64,000 nucleotides of DNA from Microbacterium caowuchunii (GCF_008727755.1 NZ_CP044231.1:2790001-2854000), one strand, 5' to 3'; positions 25,687-34,660 are shown, counted from the first letter of the stretch. Notes: generated by a model from the letters alone, not told the origin. A program made the numbers and translations.

Positions 25687-26837
25687 TATGCGCGTCCGTC
25701 CGCCGCGGCATCCATGACGACGACCGCTCGGCCGGTGATCTCCCCCCGGGCCAGGGCCCGGTAGGCGCCGTCGACGTCGTCGAGGGACACGTGTCGCGTG
25801 ATGACCTCTGCGGCATCGAACGCCCCCTGCGCGGCGAGTTCCACGACGGCCGGGAGATCGGCGCGTGTCCGCCCGCCGAAGGAACCGGTGATCGAGTATC
25901 CGCGGCGCACCAGCGGGGTGATCTCCACCTCCGCCGTCGCCCCGCCCGGGGCGATGCCCACGGCGACCATCCGGCCTCCGTCCGCCAGCATCCGGGCGGC
26001 CTGGGCGAACGTCTGGGGACGGCCGAGGGCCTCGAATACCACGTCGGCGCCACCGTCGATCAGCGTCCGCACCGCCGTGACCGGGTCCTCCGCGCTCGCG
26101 TCGACGACATCCGTCGCCCCGAGCCGGCGGGCCGCGTCGAGCTTGTCCTGCGTGATGTCCACGGCGACGATCCGTTCCGCTCCGGCAGCGCGCGCCATCT
26201 GGACGATGCCGGAGCCCACCCCGCCGACACCGACGACGGCGACCGTCGTCCCGCGCTCCACCCGGCCGGCGCGGACGACCGCCCCATAAGAGGTGAGCCC
26301 TGCGCAGCCGAGGATGCACCCGGCCACGGGGTCGACGCCCGCCGGCAGCGGGACGAGCGCGGACACCGGGACCACGCAGTACTCCGCCAGCCCGCCCATC
26401 GAGTACATGGCGAGGAAGGAGCCGTCGGGCATGTGCAACCGGCTCTCGCCGTCGTAGAGGGTGCCCCGCAGACGGTTCTGGGCGAAGAACGGGGCGCAGA
26501 GGTCGTCGCGGCCGCGGCGGCAGGCGGCGCATTCCGTGCAGGGCATGATGAACCCGGCGACGACGACGTCCCCCGGCCCCACGCCCTCCGGCGCGGCGGT
26601 GCCCTCACCGAGGGCGACGATCTCGCCGCTGATCTCGTGCCCGAGGACGGCGGGCCGGGGGAACGCCACCTCGCCCTTCATGACGTGCAGGTCGGTGTGG
26701 CACACCCCGCAGGCGATCACCCGGACCAGCGCCTCACCTGCGCGGGGCACCGGGACGTCGATCTCGGTGATCTCGAGCCGGGGCTGCTCGCCGCGGAGCA
26801 CAGCGGCTCGCATCCGGTGCGGGATCTGCGATGTCAT
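25686..26837 (-). CDS. Zinc-dependent alcohol dehydrogenase (MDR family)
   Basis: The protein has 383 residues from the ATG at 26837 (aagggg four bases upstream). Catalytic zinc ligands are in CGVCHTDLH and GHEISG; structural-zinc cysteines are in MPCTECAACRRGRDDLCAPF. The cofactor site is VVGVGGVGSG followed by VAVDI, indicating NAD(H). The class III-like layout fits oxidation of a medium or functionalised alcohol to aldehyde. It is the first gene of an operon with iclR2. A palindrome of the shared type lies 67-83 bases upstream. Confidence 0.9.
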   Translation of the reverse strand: MTSQIPHRMRAAVLRGEQPRLEITEIDVPVPRAGEALVRVIACGVCHTDLHVMKGEVAFPRPAVLGHEISGEIVALGEGTAAPEGVGPGDVVVAGFIMPCTECAACRRGRDDLCAPFFAQNRLRGTLYDGESRLHMPDGSFLAMYSMGGLAEYCVVPVSALVPLPAGVDPVAGCILGCAGLTSYGAVVRAGRVERGTTVAVVGVGGVGSGIVQMARAAGAERIVAVDITQDKLDAARRLGATDVVDASAEDPVTAVRTLIDGGADVVFEALGRPQTFAQAARMLADGGRMVAVGIAPGGATAEVEITPLVRRGYSITGSFGGRTRADLPAVVELAAQGAFDAAEVITRHVSLDDVDGAYRALARGEITGRAVVVMDAAADGRA

Positions 26838-26867
26838 GGCGCCCCTTCGCGTCGTGCGTACCCGCTC

Positions 26868-26920
26868 ACCCTGGCGCGTCCGCCCGGCGTTCACCACCGG
26901 CGCTTCCACTGAACGGAAAC
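26868..26920 (-). promoter_or_regulatory. IclR-type palindrome (26902-26920) and -10-like box of the alcohol dehydrogenase/iclR2 operon
   Basis: The core TTCCACTGAACGGAA spans 26904-26918. CAGGGT on the minus strand (26873-26868) is 40.5 bp from its centre. Confidence 0.65.
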
Positions 26921-27037
26921 GGCCGTCCGGGTCCGGGATCGTCGCACGCACGACCGCCGCCGAGCGCATCGCCCGCGTGCGCGGGCATGGCGTGCGTTCG
27001 ACGGCGGTCGTCTGATCGGCGTCCAGCGGGCGCCGGG

Positions 27038-27682
27038 CTACTCGGTCGGTGTGGTCGACTCCGGGGCCGGTGATTCCTCTTCGTCGGAGTCGGGCGTGCG
27101 GTCGGAGTCGGGCGTGCGGTCGGAGTCGGGCGTGCGGTCGGAGTCGGGCGTGCGGTCGGAGTCGGGGCCCGGACGCGGACCGGGTCCGTCGCCGCGGTCG
27201 GGCATCCCGCCGCGGTCGCCCCGATCCATGCCGCCGGGGCCGTGGTCCCCGCGGTGTCCGCCCATCCCGCCGGGGCCGCCGTCCTCGTCCCCGCCGTCGA
27301 ACCGGTCGGTGGACTGACCGGTCTCCGCCGCGCCGCGACCGTCGTCGGGCGCACCGGTCTCGTGGGCGACGGCGGCGCCGATGCCCACCCCGGCACCGAG
27401 CACGACCACCGCGGCGACGGCGGCCGCGGTGATCCGCACCCAGGTACGGCCGAACAGAGAGGTCCGGGCGGCCGGGGCGGACGCATCGGCGCCGGCCGGG
27501 GCGGACGCATCGGCGCCGGCCGGGGCGGGGGCGACGGGCGGCGCCGACGACCCCGCGGATCGAGCGGATGCGGCGTCGGCGGCCGGGACGTCAGGACGCG
27601 TGGGAGTGGTGTCGGGTGTGGTCTCGACCGGGGCGGCGGCGTCCTCGCGCTCGCCTCCGGGAGTGGCGTTGTTCTGTGTCAT
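27038..27682 (-). CDS. Membrane-anchored low-complexity protein with Asp-Ser-Asp-Arg-Thr-Pro repeats
   Basis: I do not recognise a family. The 214 residues comprise a Pro/Ala/Thr-rich cytosolic N terminus with a duplicated GADASAPA, one membrane helix (about 83-110, WVRITAAAVAAVVVLGAGVGIGAAVAHE), then an extracytoplasmic tail. The tail has a Gly-rich acidic part (GGDEDGGPGGMGGHRGDHGPGGMDRGDRGG) and at least four tandem DSDRTP units before DSDEEESPAPE. The tail resembles histidine/aspartate-rich cation-binding segments. It lies 81 bases downstream of, and co-directional with, a response regulator/histidine kinase pair and could be its target or accessory. The ATG has aggggcc upstream. Confidence 0.7.
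   Translation of the reverse strand: MTQNNATPGGEREDAAAPVETTPDTTPTRPDVPAADAASARSAGSSAPPVAPAPAGADASAPAGADASAPAARTSLFGRTWVRITAAAVAAVVVLGAGVGIGAAVAHETGAPDDGRGAAETGQSTDRFDGGDEDGGPGGMGGHRGDHGPGGMDRGDRGGMPDRGDGPGPRPGPDSDRTPDSDRTPDSDRTPDSDRTPDSDEEESPAPESTTPTE
27083..27168. repeat. 18-bp tandem repeat, four full units plus a partial one
   Basis: The unit gtcggagtcgggcgtgcg repeats perfectly at 27083, 27101, 27119 and 27137, with a partial copy after 27154. It encodes the DSDRTP repeats on the minus strand. Perfect identity suggests recent expansion. Confidence 0.92.
27471..27518. repeat. 24-bp tandem duplication
   Basis: Two identical 24-base units (27471-27494, 27495-27518) encode the doubled GADASAPA block in the same membrane protein. 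Confidence 0.9.
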
Positions 27683-27763
27683 GGCCCCTACTGTCCGCGA
27701 CGCGGTCAAAGACGGCTCCAAGAATGCGCCGCCTTCAGCGGATTCATCACCGGGACAGGGCGA

Positions 27764-28816
27764 TCATCCGGCGCGGCCCGCGACGCGGGACGGCACGGGC
27801 AGGACGAGCAGGAACGTCGTCCCGGCGGGCGACGTGTGTTCGACCGAGATGCTGCCGTGGAACCGCACGGCGATGTCCCGGACGAGGGCGAGCCCCAGCC
27901 CGAACCCGCGCCTGCGGCCGTCCGTCCCGCCGGGATCCGCTGCGGCCGGGGGTGCCGTCGCGGCGCGGGCGAAACGGTCGAAGACGCGCTCGGGGTCCAG
28001 CCCCTGGATGCCGGAGCCGTGATCGGCGACCCGCACCTCGACGCGACGCCCCACGCGCCGTGCCGACACCCGCACCTCCTCGCCCCGAGGAGAGTGCCGC
28101 ACGGCGTTGTCCAGCAGCGCGACGCACGCGCGCGTCAGCGCCGCCGGTTCGGCGGCGGCGGACAGACCCGCGGGGACCTCCACGCGGATCCGCACGCCCG
28201 CGGCGTCGGCGTCCGGCCGGAGCGTCTCCCCGGCGGCCGCGGTGACGGCGGCGACGTCCGCGACGGCACGCACGTCGCCGTCCCGGCGACCCGCTTCCTC
28301 CGCCGCCTGCAGGAGATCGGTGAGCACCCCCTCGAGCACGGCCGCATCCCGTCTGAGATCCGCCAGCACCGACTGCACGTCGCCGCCTCGCTCGGCACGG
28401 TGCTGGGCCAGCTGGATGCGGGTGGTGAGGGTCGTCAGCGGGGTACGCAGCTCGTGACTGGCATCGGCCACGAAGGCGCGCTGCACGCGCAGCGATTCCG
28501 CCAGCGGCAGGGTCATCCGGCGCGAGACGTACCAGGCGATGAGGGACAGCGCGATCACGCCGACGAGCGCGGAGAGGAGGACGAAGGGCACGATGTCCGC
28601 CACACCCACGACCCGGTCGTCCCAGCGTCCGGGTCGGCCGGGGCGCGGGCCCGGAGGGGGCCGGGATCCGACCACGATGGCCGTCACCGTGACGGCGGTG
28701 ATGACGCCCAGGATGGCGGTGGACGAGAGACCGACCCACAGCGCCACCCGGAGCGAGGCACGCTGCACCCGGCGGAGGTCGGACCGCGCGCTCGCGGCCG
28801 GATCCCGGCGGGTCAC
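27764..28816 (-). CDS. Sensor histidine kinase
   Basis: This inner-membrane kinase has 350 residues. Two membrane helices (about 24-50 and 75-97) flank a very short extracytoplasmic loop (about 24 residues, RPPPGPRPGRPGRWDDRVVG), so the signal is probably sensed in or near the membrane. The H-box DASHELRTPLTTL has His121. Asn237 is in the N-box LDNAVRHS, followed by DHGSGI and GFGLGLALV. The start is GTG inside a GTGA overlap with the response regulator gene. Confidence 0.92.
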   Translation of the reverse strand: MTRRDPAASARSDLRRVQRASLRVALWVGLSSTAILGVITAVTVTAIVVGSRPPPGPRPGRPGRWDDRVVGVADIVPFVLLSALVGVIALSLIAWYVSRRMTLPLAESLRVQRAFVADASHELRTPLTTLTTRIQLAQHRAERGGDVQSVLADLRRDAAVLEGVLTDLLQAAEEAGRRDGDVRAVADVAAVTAAAGETLRPDADAAGVRIRVEVPAGLSAAAEPAALTRACVALLDNAVRHSPRGEEVRVSARRVGRRVEVRVADHGSGIQGLDPERVFDRFARAATAPPAAADPGGTDGRRRGFGLGLALVRDIAVRFHGSISVEHTSPAGTTFLLVLPVPSRVAGRAG

Positions 28817-29502
28817 CGGGGGTCCCCCGCCCGGTACCCGCGCCCGCGGACCGTCTCGATGATCTCGGGCGTCGACTTGCGCCGCACGTAGTGGACGTAG
28901 GTGTCCACGGTGGCTGCGGATCCCCCCGCCGGGAAGACGCTCGAGAGGATCTCCTCCCGGGAGAACACGTGCTCGGGACTGGAGGTGAGCAGTTCCAGGA
29001 GGTCGTCCTCCGTCTCGGTGAGCGGGATCCGGCGTCCGGTTGGCGTATACAGCGCACGCGTGCGCGGGGTGTACAGCCAGTCCCCGACCTCCCGCCGCTC
29101 GCCCGCGGACCGGGTCCCCCGCCGCAGCGCACGCAGCCGGGCGCGCAACTCGTCGAACTCGAAGGGTTTCACCACGTAGTCGTCCGCGCCGAGATCGAGA
29201 CCGCTCACCCGGTCCTCGAGCGATCCCAGGGCGGTGAGCATGAGGACCGGGGTGGTGATCCGCGCGGTACGGATGGCGCGGACCAGGTCCGCCCCGGACA
29301 TCCCCGGCAACCGTCGGTCCACCACGATCACGTCGTACCGCCGGTTCAGCGCGAGCTCGAGCGCCTCCTCGCCGGTCGCGGCGTGGTCGACGAGGTAGTC
29401 CTCGCTCAGCACCTCGATCACGATCTGCGCGATCTCCGCTTCATCCTCGACGTAGAGGAGACGCGGCGGAACCGCGCCGGAAGGAGTCGGTGGGGACGGC
29501 AC
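28813..29502 (-). CDS. Response regulator, OmpR/PhoB type
   Basis: The 229 residues comprise a receiver domain (about 12-125) with the phospho-acceptor Asp62 in VIVVDRRLPGMSG, Thr90 and Lys112 (VVKPFEF). A winged-helix DNA-binding domain follows (about 140-226; LLELLTSSPEHVFSREEIL, ATVDTYVHYVRRK, RGRGYRAG). The start is GTG at 29502; no in-frame ATG is nearby. It is the first gene of the regulator-kinase-membrane protein unit. Confidence 0.92.
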   Translation of the reverse strand: MPSPPTPSGAVPPRLLYVEDEAEIAQIVIEVLSEDYLVDHAATGEEALELALNRRYDVIVVDRRLPGMSGADLVRAIRTARITTPVLMLTALGSLEDRVSGLDLGADDYVVKPFEFDELRARLRALRRGTRSAGERREVGDWLYTPRTRALYTPTGRRIPLTETEDDLLELLTSSPEHVFSREEILSSVFPAGGSAATVDTYVHYVRRKSTPEIIETVRGRGYRAGDPR

Positions 29503-29570
29503 GGCATCAGTATGTCAGCGGCCGAGCGGGACGTCGCCGGTCGTCCGTCGCACGATGCGGCGCCGAGGCC

Positions 29571-30416
29571 TCACGCCTCGCGGGTGATCGTCACCTTCAC
29601 GTGCAGGTCGCTCTTGAACGGCCCGGCGTACACGCCCCGCAGCGGCGGCACGTCGTTGTAGTCCCGGGCGCGGCCGACGAGCACGTGCCGGTCGCCGATC
29701 TCGATGTTGTTCGTCGGGTCGAAGCCGCTCCACTGCCCGGCGAACCACTCCACCCACGCGTGCGACTCGCCGGTGACGGGCACGCCCACCTCGGCGTCCG
29801 GCCGGGGATGCAGGTACCCGGAGACGTAGCGGGCCGGGATGCCGACCGAGCGCAGCGCGCCGAGGGCGATGTGGGCCATGTCCTGACAGACGCCCTTGCG
29901 CGTCTCCCACGCCTCCGCGGCGGTCGAATGCACCCCGGTCACGCCGGTCATGTACTCGACGGCTTCGCCGATCGCGACGCAGATGTCGTGCGCCGCGCGG
30001 CCCGGATCGTCGTGACGCGCGGCGATCGCGCCGGCGATCTCGGCCACCTCCGGATGCGGTCGTGTGCGCGAGGTCTGCGAGAGCTGCTCCACCGTCTCGA
30101 TCGACCGCGAGGCCTCCGCGTGCAGGCGGTCCCAGGAGATGCCGGTGTGCTCGATGGGGCGGGGCCGGACCTCGACGAGGGAGCGCGCCGTGATCCGGAG
30201 CGAGCGGTGCGGGGAGAGCACATCGAAGCTGCTCACGCGCGTGCCGAAGTAATCGACGTAGGTGTTGACCGCGGTGGACGGCTCGATGTCCAGCGACGAA
30301 CTCAGCACGAACTGGCTGTCGGTCGTGCCCGGCAGCATCCGCGCCTCGTTGTACGACGCCGACACCTCCCCGCCGTAGCCGAACCCGGTCTCGTGCTCGA
30401 TGCGCAGGCGCTTCAT
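29571..30416 (-). CDS. Transglutaminase-like protein of the ATP-grasp/alpha-E cassette
   Basis: The 281-residue protein has a bacterial transglutaminase N-terminal beta domain (1-90) and a papain-fold transglutaminase core with Cys177 (RKGVCQDMAHI), His219 (GESHAWVEWF) and Asp233 (GFDPTNN). No signal peptide is present, so it is cytosolic. It ends the three-gene unit and overlaps the alpha-E gene by ATGA. In this widespread cassette the enzyme is thought to hydrolyse or transfer amide bonds made by the ATP-grasp partner. The natural substrate is not established. Confidence 0.9.
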   Translation of the reverse strand: MKRLRIEHETGFGYGGEVSASYNEARMLPGTTDSQFVLSSSLDIEPSTAVNTYVDYFGTRVSSFDVLSPHRSLRITARSLVEVRPRPIEHTGISWDRLHAEASRSIETVEQLSQTSRTRPHPEVAEIAGAIAARHDDPGRAAHDICVAIGEAVEYMTGVTGVHSTAAEAWETRKGVCQDMAHIALGALRSVGIPARYVSGYLHPRPDAEVGVPVTGESHAWVEWFAGQWSGFDPTNNIEIGDRHVLVGRARDYNDVPPLRGVYAGPFKSDLHVKVTITREA

Positions 30417-31351
30417 GAGATCTCCCCGATCCAGCTCGGCTCGGCCTGGGTCGGGAAGAACCGCTGACGGATGGCGTCCGACGCCTCCCTGGTGACGGTC
30501 TGCACCCGCAGCATGTGTGCGGGCAGCTCCGTGAGGATCTCGCCGATCGGCTGGTACTCCAGGTCGTTGCGGATGCGGCCGAGCGCACGCAGGACATGGT
30601 TCGAGTGCCCCACTCTGTCCTGGCGGGGATCGATGGCGCTGATGCACTCCTCGGCACGCGAGATGGAGTAGATGATGGAGCGCGGGAACAGCCGGTCCAG
30701 CAGCAGGAACTCGGCCGCGTTCCCCGCACTCGGCATCCCCCGGTAGGTGCGCAGGTACGCCTCGTACGCCCCGCACGAGCGCAGGATCGTCGTCCAGGAC
30801 GGACCGGACGCCTGCGTGAGCGTCCGGGTGGCCAGCAGGCGCGCGGTCATGTCCGCACGTTCGATGGCGCGGCCGAGGGTGAAGAACTGCCACGCCTCGT
30901 CACGACTCGTCGAGGAGTCCACGACGCCGACGGCGAGCGCCGCGCGTTCACGGACCCACTGGAAGAACTCGTGCACCTTCTCGCTCTGCAGCCGCCGCGG
31001 CATCCGGGCGTTCGTCGTGTTCAGGCACTCCCACAGCTCGGTGGAGACGATCTCCCTGGCACGGCGGGCGTTCTCCCGCGCCGCGGTGAGCGAGTAGAGG
31101 ATGCTGGCGGGGTTCGTCCGGTCCACCGCCAGTCGCGCGAGCACGTGCTCGCGCGTGACCACGACCTCGCCCTGTTCCGGCGAGGCGGTGCCCATCACCG
31201 CGAGCAGCGACCGGCACGCGGTGTCCTCGTCGATCCAGGGGTCCTCGAGCAGCAGTTGCAGGTGCACGTCGAGGATCCGGGCGGTGCCGTCGCTGCGCTC
31301 GATGTACCGGCCGATCCAGAACAGGCTCTCCGCGATGCGACTCAGCAGCAT
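30413..31351 (-). CDS. Alpha-E domain protein
   Basis: The 312-residue protein is mostly helical and starts MLLSRIAESLFWIGRYIERSDGTAR, the hallmark of the alpha-E (DUF403) family. Conserved acidic and arginine residues recur (ARENARRAREI, FFTLGRAIERADMTARLL, RAEECI). It has no known catalytic motif and probably forms a complex with the neighbouring ATP-grasp protein. Its start lies inside the 3' end of the ATP-grasp gene (10-base overlap). Confidence 0.93.
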   Translation of the reverse strand: MLLSRIAESLFWIGRYIERSDGTARILDVHLQLLLEDPWIDEDTACRSLLAVMGTASPEQGEVVVTREHVLARLAVDRTNPASILYSLTAARENARRAREIVSTELWECLNTTNARMPRRLQSEKVHEFFQWVRERAALAVGVVDSSTSRDEAWQFFTLGRAIERADMTARLLATRTLTQASGPSWTTILRSCGAYEAYLRTYRGMPSAGNAAEFLLLDRLFPRSIIYSISRAEECISAIDPRQDRVGHSNHVLRALGRIRNDLEYQPIGEILTELPAHMLRVQTVTREASDAIRQRFFPTQAEPSWIGEIS

Positions 31352-33042
31352 GACGGCACCTCCCCGGCCTGCTGTTGCTGCTGCTCCTGCTGTTCCTCGC
31401 GGGAGAGCGGGCGGTCCTGCGGCGAGTGGCTGACCTCCGGGCCGCCGTGCTCGGCGGCCACCTCCTCCGTGATGATCGGGATGGCCTGGGTGACGGTCGA
31501 CGCCTGGTCCGCGACGAGGCCCGCCAGACCGTGACCCTGTCCGTACTCGACGTGGCCGGGCGCGGAGCCGCCCACGATCCAGGTGTCCTTGGAGCCGCCG
31601 CCTTGACTCGAGTTCACGACGAGCTGCCCCTCCGGGAGGGCGACGCGGGTCAGCCCGCCCGGCAGCACCCAGATGTCGTCGCCGTCGTTGACCGCGAAGG
31701 GCCGCAGGTCGGCGTGGCGCGGCCGCATCCCGTCCTCGACGAGGGTCGGGATGGTGGAGAGCATCACCACCGGCTGCGCGATCCAGCCGCGGGGGTCTGC
31801 GAGCAGCGTCGTGCGCAACGTCTCCAGCTCGGCCCGGGAGGCGTCGGGGCCGACCACGAGTCCCTTTCCGCCGGAGCCGTCGACCGGTTTCACGACGAGC
31901 TCGTCCAGCCGGTCGAGCACCTCCTCCAGGGCCGCCGGATCCTCCAGGCGCCAGGTGTCGACGATCGGCAGGATGGGCTCCTCGGACAGGTAGTAGCGGA
32001 TGAGATCCGGCGTGTACGTGTACAGCAGCTTGTCGTCGGCGACGCCGTTGCCCACCGCGTTGGCGATCGTGACGTTGCCCATCCGCGCGGCGAGCAGCAG
32101 ACCAGGCGCGCCGAGCATCGAGTCGGCGCGGAACTGCAGCGGATCGAGGAAGTCGTCGTCGACCCGGCGGTAGATGACGTCGACGCGCTTGGGCCCGCGG
32201 GTGGTGCGCATGAAGACGCGCCCGCCCATGCAGACGAGGTCCCGCCCCTCCACCAGTTCCACTCCCATCAGCCGGGCGAGCAGGGTGTGCTCGAAGTAGG
32301 CGGAGTTGTAGACGCCGGGGGTCAGGACGACGACGTTCGGATCGTCGATCCCGGGCGGCGCGGAGGCGCGGAGTGCCGCGAGGAGTTTGTTCGGGTAGTC
32401 GCCGACCGGACGGACCCGCATCGACACGAACAGCTCGGGCAGGGTCTGTGCCATCACCCGGCGGTTGGAGATGACGTAGCTCACCCCGGAGGGCACGCGG
32501 ACGTTGTCCTCGAGCACGCGCATCTTGCCGTGCTCGTCCCGGATGAGGTCGATTCCGGAGACCTGGATGCGCACCCCGTTCGCCGAGCGGATGCCGTGCG
32601 CCTGGCGGTAGTAGTACTGACTCGACGCGATGAGCGCCGCGGGGATGACCCCGTCGCGCACGCAGTTCTGACGTCCGTACGCGTCGTCGAGGAACGCCTC
32701 GAGCGCGCGGACGCGCTGCTTGATGCCCGCCTCGATCTCCGACCACTCGGCGTAGTCGATGACCCGCGGCACGGCGTCCAGGGGGAAGGGGCGCTCCTCA
32801 CCGGCGAAGTCGAAGGTGACGCCCTGCGCGAGGTAGGAGCTGGCGAGCGAATCGGTGCGGCCGCGGAGCTCTTCCTGCGTCATGCGGGCCAGCGCCTGGT
32901 ACAGCTCCCGGTAGGCGGTCCGGGACTGCGCGAGTCCGCCGCGCTGCTCGGGGTGCCCGAACATCTCGTCGAACGCCGGAAGTCCGGTGGGCGTCTTCCG
33001 CGGCGCGAGCGTGGAACCGTAGCCGTCGAACAGATCACCCAT
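31342..33042 (-). CDS. Circularly permuted ATP-grasp protein
   Basis: This 566-residue amide-bond-forming type ATPase (DUF404/DUF407 families) is first in the cassette. Landmarks are FDEMFGHPEQRGGLAQSR-like N terminus, VRIQVSGIDLIRDEHGKMRVLEDNVRVPSGVSYV, DVIYRRVDDDFLDPL, IANAVGNGVADDKLLYTY and VVKPVDGSGGKGLVVG. The family likely joins an amino group to a carboxylate on a peptide or small molecule. Unusually, it ends in a Gln-rich tail closing with Cys-Cys (EEQQEQQQQQ, then EVPSCC), encoded by a ctg/ctc-rich tract. Confidence 0.92.
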   Translation of the reverse strand: MGDLFDGYGSTLAPRKTPTGLPAFDEMFGHPEQRGGLAQSRTAYRELYQALARMTQEELRGRTDSLASSYLAQGVTFDFAGEERPFPLDAVPRVIDYAEWSEIEAGIKQRVRALEAFLDDAYGRQNCVRDGVIPAALIASSQYYYRQAHGIRSANGVRIQVSGIDLIRDEHGKMRVLEDNVRVPSGVSYVISNRRVMAQTLPELFVSMRVRPVGDYPNKLLAALRASAPPGIDDPNVVVLTPGVYNSAYFEHTLLARLMGVELVEGRDLVCMGGRVFMRTTRGPKRVDVIYRRVDDDFLDPLQFRADSMLGAPGLLLAARMGNVTIANAVGNGVADDKLLYTYTPDLIRYYLSEEPILPIVDTWRLEDPAALEEVLDRLDELVVKPVDGSGGKGLVVGPDASRAELETLRTTLLADPRGWIAQPVVMLSTIPTLVEDGMRPRHADLRPFAVNDGDDIWVLPGGLTRVALPEGQLVVNSSQGGGSKDTWIVGGSAPGHVEYGQGHGLAGLVADQASTVTQAIPIITEEVAAEHGGPEVSHSPQDRPLSREEQQEQQQQQAGEVPSCC

Positions 33043-33147
33043 CCCTGAAGCGTAGTCCGGCCGTGTTGCCGGGTCGTTTCGCCCGCGAGGGCTTGACGGC
33101 GTGGCGCCCGGACCCCGTCCACCGAGCGCGGAACGGGAGGGAGCGAC

Positions 33148-33846
33148 TCATCCGCTCCGGCCGTGCACCGGCCTGGCGTTCGGCGGGGGATCCCCCACCT
33201 CGCGGATGCCGTGTCCCGCGCACGCGATCTTGGTCACGCTCGCCCGCTCGATGCGCGACACGGTGAACCACCGCATCGCCTCGCGCAGCCGGCACCACCC
33301 GACGAGGTACCACCGCCCGTTCGTGGCGGCGAACAGCACAGGCTCGACGTCACGCGTGGTCGTGGCCCCCTCCCCCGAGGTGTAGCGGATGCGGATCACG
33401 CGCTGCTCGGCCATCGCCTCCTCCAGCGCCGACCTGATCGTGCGCGGTGAGGAGGGGGGCGCGTCGACCCAGACGCGGCCCGCCAGTTCGTGCGCCCTCG
33501 CCCGGGTCCGCGGATCGAGGACGTCCAGGATCTTCTGGATCCCGGCTGCCGCCAGATCGGCATAGGGGGCATCCGGCGCCGCGGAGACGGCCGCCATCAG
33601 GGCCACAGCCTGTGCGGAGGACAGACTGACCGGCGGCAGGGACGCGCCCACGGCCAGTCCGTAGCCACCGCCCGGACCCGGCCGCGACCATACCGGCGCC
33701 CCGCCCGCCTCCAGCGCGGCGAGGTCCCGTTTGACCGTGCGCACGGACACGCCGAACTCCCGCGCCAGCCGCTCGGCCGAGCACCCCCGGGTTCCGCTCC
33801 GGCGCAGCATCTCGGACAGCGCGTGGAGCCGTTCCGCTCGCTTCAC
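33148..33846 (-). CDS. HTH/WYL-domain transcriptional regulator
   Basis: This 232-residue YafY-type regulator has an N-terminal helix-turn-helix (RAERLHALSEMLRRSG, SAERLAREFGVSVRTVKRDL) and a C-terminal WYL domain (VIRIRYTSGEG, RDVEPVLFAATNGRWYLVGWCRLREAMRWF). The start is GTG at 33846. It is divergent from the hydrolase, with a perfect 15-bp palindrome between them that is the likely operator. Confidence 0.85.
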   Translation of the reverse strand: MKRAERLHALSEMLRRSGTRGCSAERLAREFGVSVRTVKRDLAALEAGGAPVWSRPGPGGGYGLAVGASLPPVSLSSAQAVALMAAVSAAPDAPYADLAAAGIQKILDVLDPRTRARAHELAGRVWVDAPPSSPRTIRSALEEAMAEQRVIRIRYTSGEGATTTRDVEPVLFAATNGRWYLVGWCRLREAMRWFTVSRIERASVTKIACAGHGIREVGDPPPNARPVHGRSG

Positions 33847-33863
33847 TCGTCCGCCCGCGTCAG

Positions 33864-33878
33864 ATTCATGACATGAAT
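33864..33878. promoter_or_regulatory. Perfect 15-bp palindrome ATTCATGACATGAAT, likely operator
   Basis: It lies between the divergent WYL regulator (start 33846) and hydrolase (start 33920). Seven-base arms flank a single central A. AT-richness is striking in this DNA. Confidence 0.65.
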
Positions 33879-33919
33879 AGTGACATACACCTGCCCGGGG
33901 CGCCCCGCAGGGTGGGAGC

Positions 33920-34660
33920 ATGACACATCCTGCGAGCACTCCGACCATCCTCCTCATCGCCGGCCATTGGCTGGGCGCCTGGGCCTGGGATGAGGTCCTC
34001 GAACACCTGGCCGCCGACGATTCACCCGCCGTCGCGATGACGCTGCCCGGTCTCGACCGGGACGATCCCGAGCGTGCGGCCAAGACGCTCGACGATCAGG
34101 CCGCCGCCGTGCGGGACGTCCTCACCCGGCACGGGGTCTCCGCGGACCGGCCGGCGGTGATCGTCGCCCACAGCGGGGCCAACGCCCCCGTCGGCCTCGT
34201 CCTCGACCGGAACCCCGAACTCGTTCAGCGGGTGGTGTGGGTCGACTCCGGCCCGGTGGCTCCAGGAAGCGTCTTCGCCCCCGACCTCCCGCAAGAGGTG
34301 GCGGATCTTCCGCTGCCGTCCTTCGACGTCCTCGGGCAGCAGGCGAGCCTCGAGGGGCTGAGCGCGGAAGCCCTCGAGCGTTTCCGGTCCCGAGCCGTCC
34401 CGGAGCCCGGACCCGTGCTCCGGGGGATCGTCGAGCTCACGAACGCCGCCCGCCACCGGGTCCCCACCACCCTCGTGTGCTGCTCGATCCCCAGCGCCCA
34501 GGTGCGGGAGCTGGCCCGCGCGGGCCATCCCGTCTTCGCCGAAGTGGCGGCCATCGAGCACCTCGACGTCGTCGACCTCCCGACCGGGCATTGGCCGATG
34601 TGGAGCCGTCCCGGCGACCTCGCCGAGGCCATCCGGTCGGCGGCGTCGCGCACCGACTGA
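33920..34660 (+). CDS. Alpha/beta-fold hydrolase
   Basis: This 246-residue soluble hydrolase has the oxyanion stretch LLIAGHWLGAWAWDEV near the N terminus, nucleophile Ser in IVAHSGANAP (about 94) and the catalytic His in LPTGHWPMWS (about 229). The nucleophile elbow AHSGA is a mild variant of GxSxG. It may be an esterase or lactonase; the divergent WYL regulator probably controls it. Confidence 0.85.
   Translation: MTHPASTPTILLIAGHWLGAWAWDEVLEHLAADDSPAVAMTLPGLDRDDPERAAKTLDDQAAAVRDVLTRHGVSADRPAVIVAHSGANAPVGLVLDRNPELVQRVVWVDSGPVAPGSVFAPDLPQEVADLPLPSFDVLGQQASLEGLSAEALERFRSRAVPEPGPVLRGIVELTNAARHRVPTTLVCCSIPSAQVRELARAGHPVFAEVAAIEHLDVVDLPTGHWPMWSRPGDLAEAIRSAASRTD

Noticed and set aside
27083..27168. 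CRISPR-like direct repeats
   Set aside because: The 18-bp units are contiguous without spacers and are in frame within a coding sequence.
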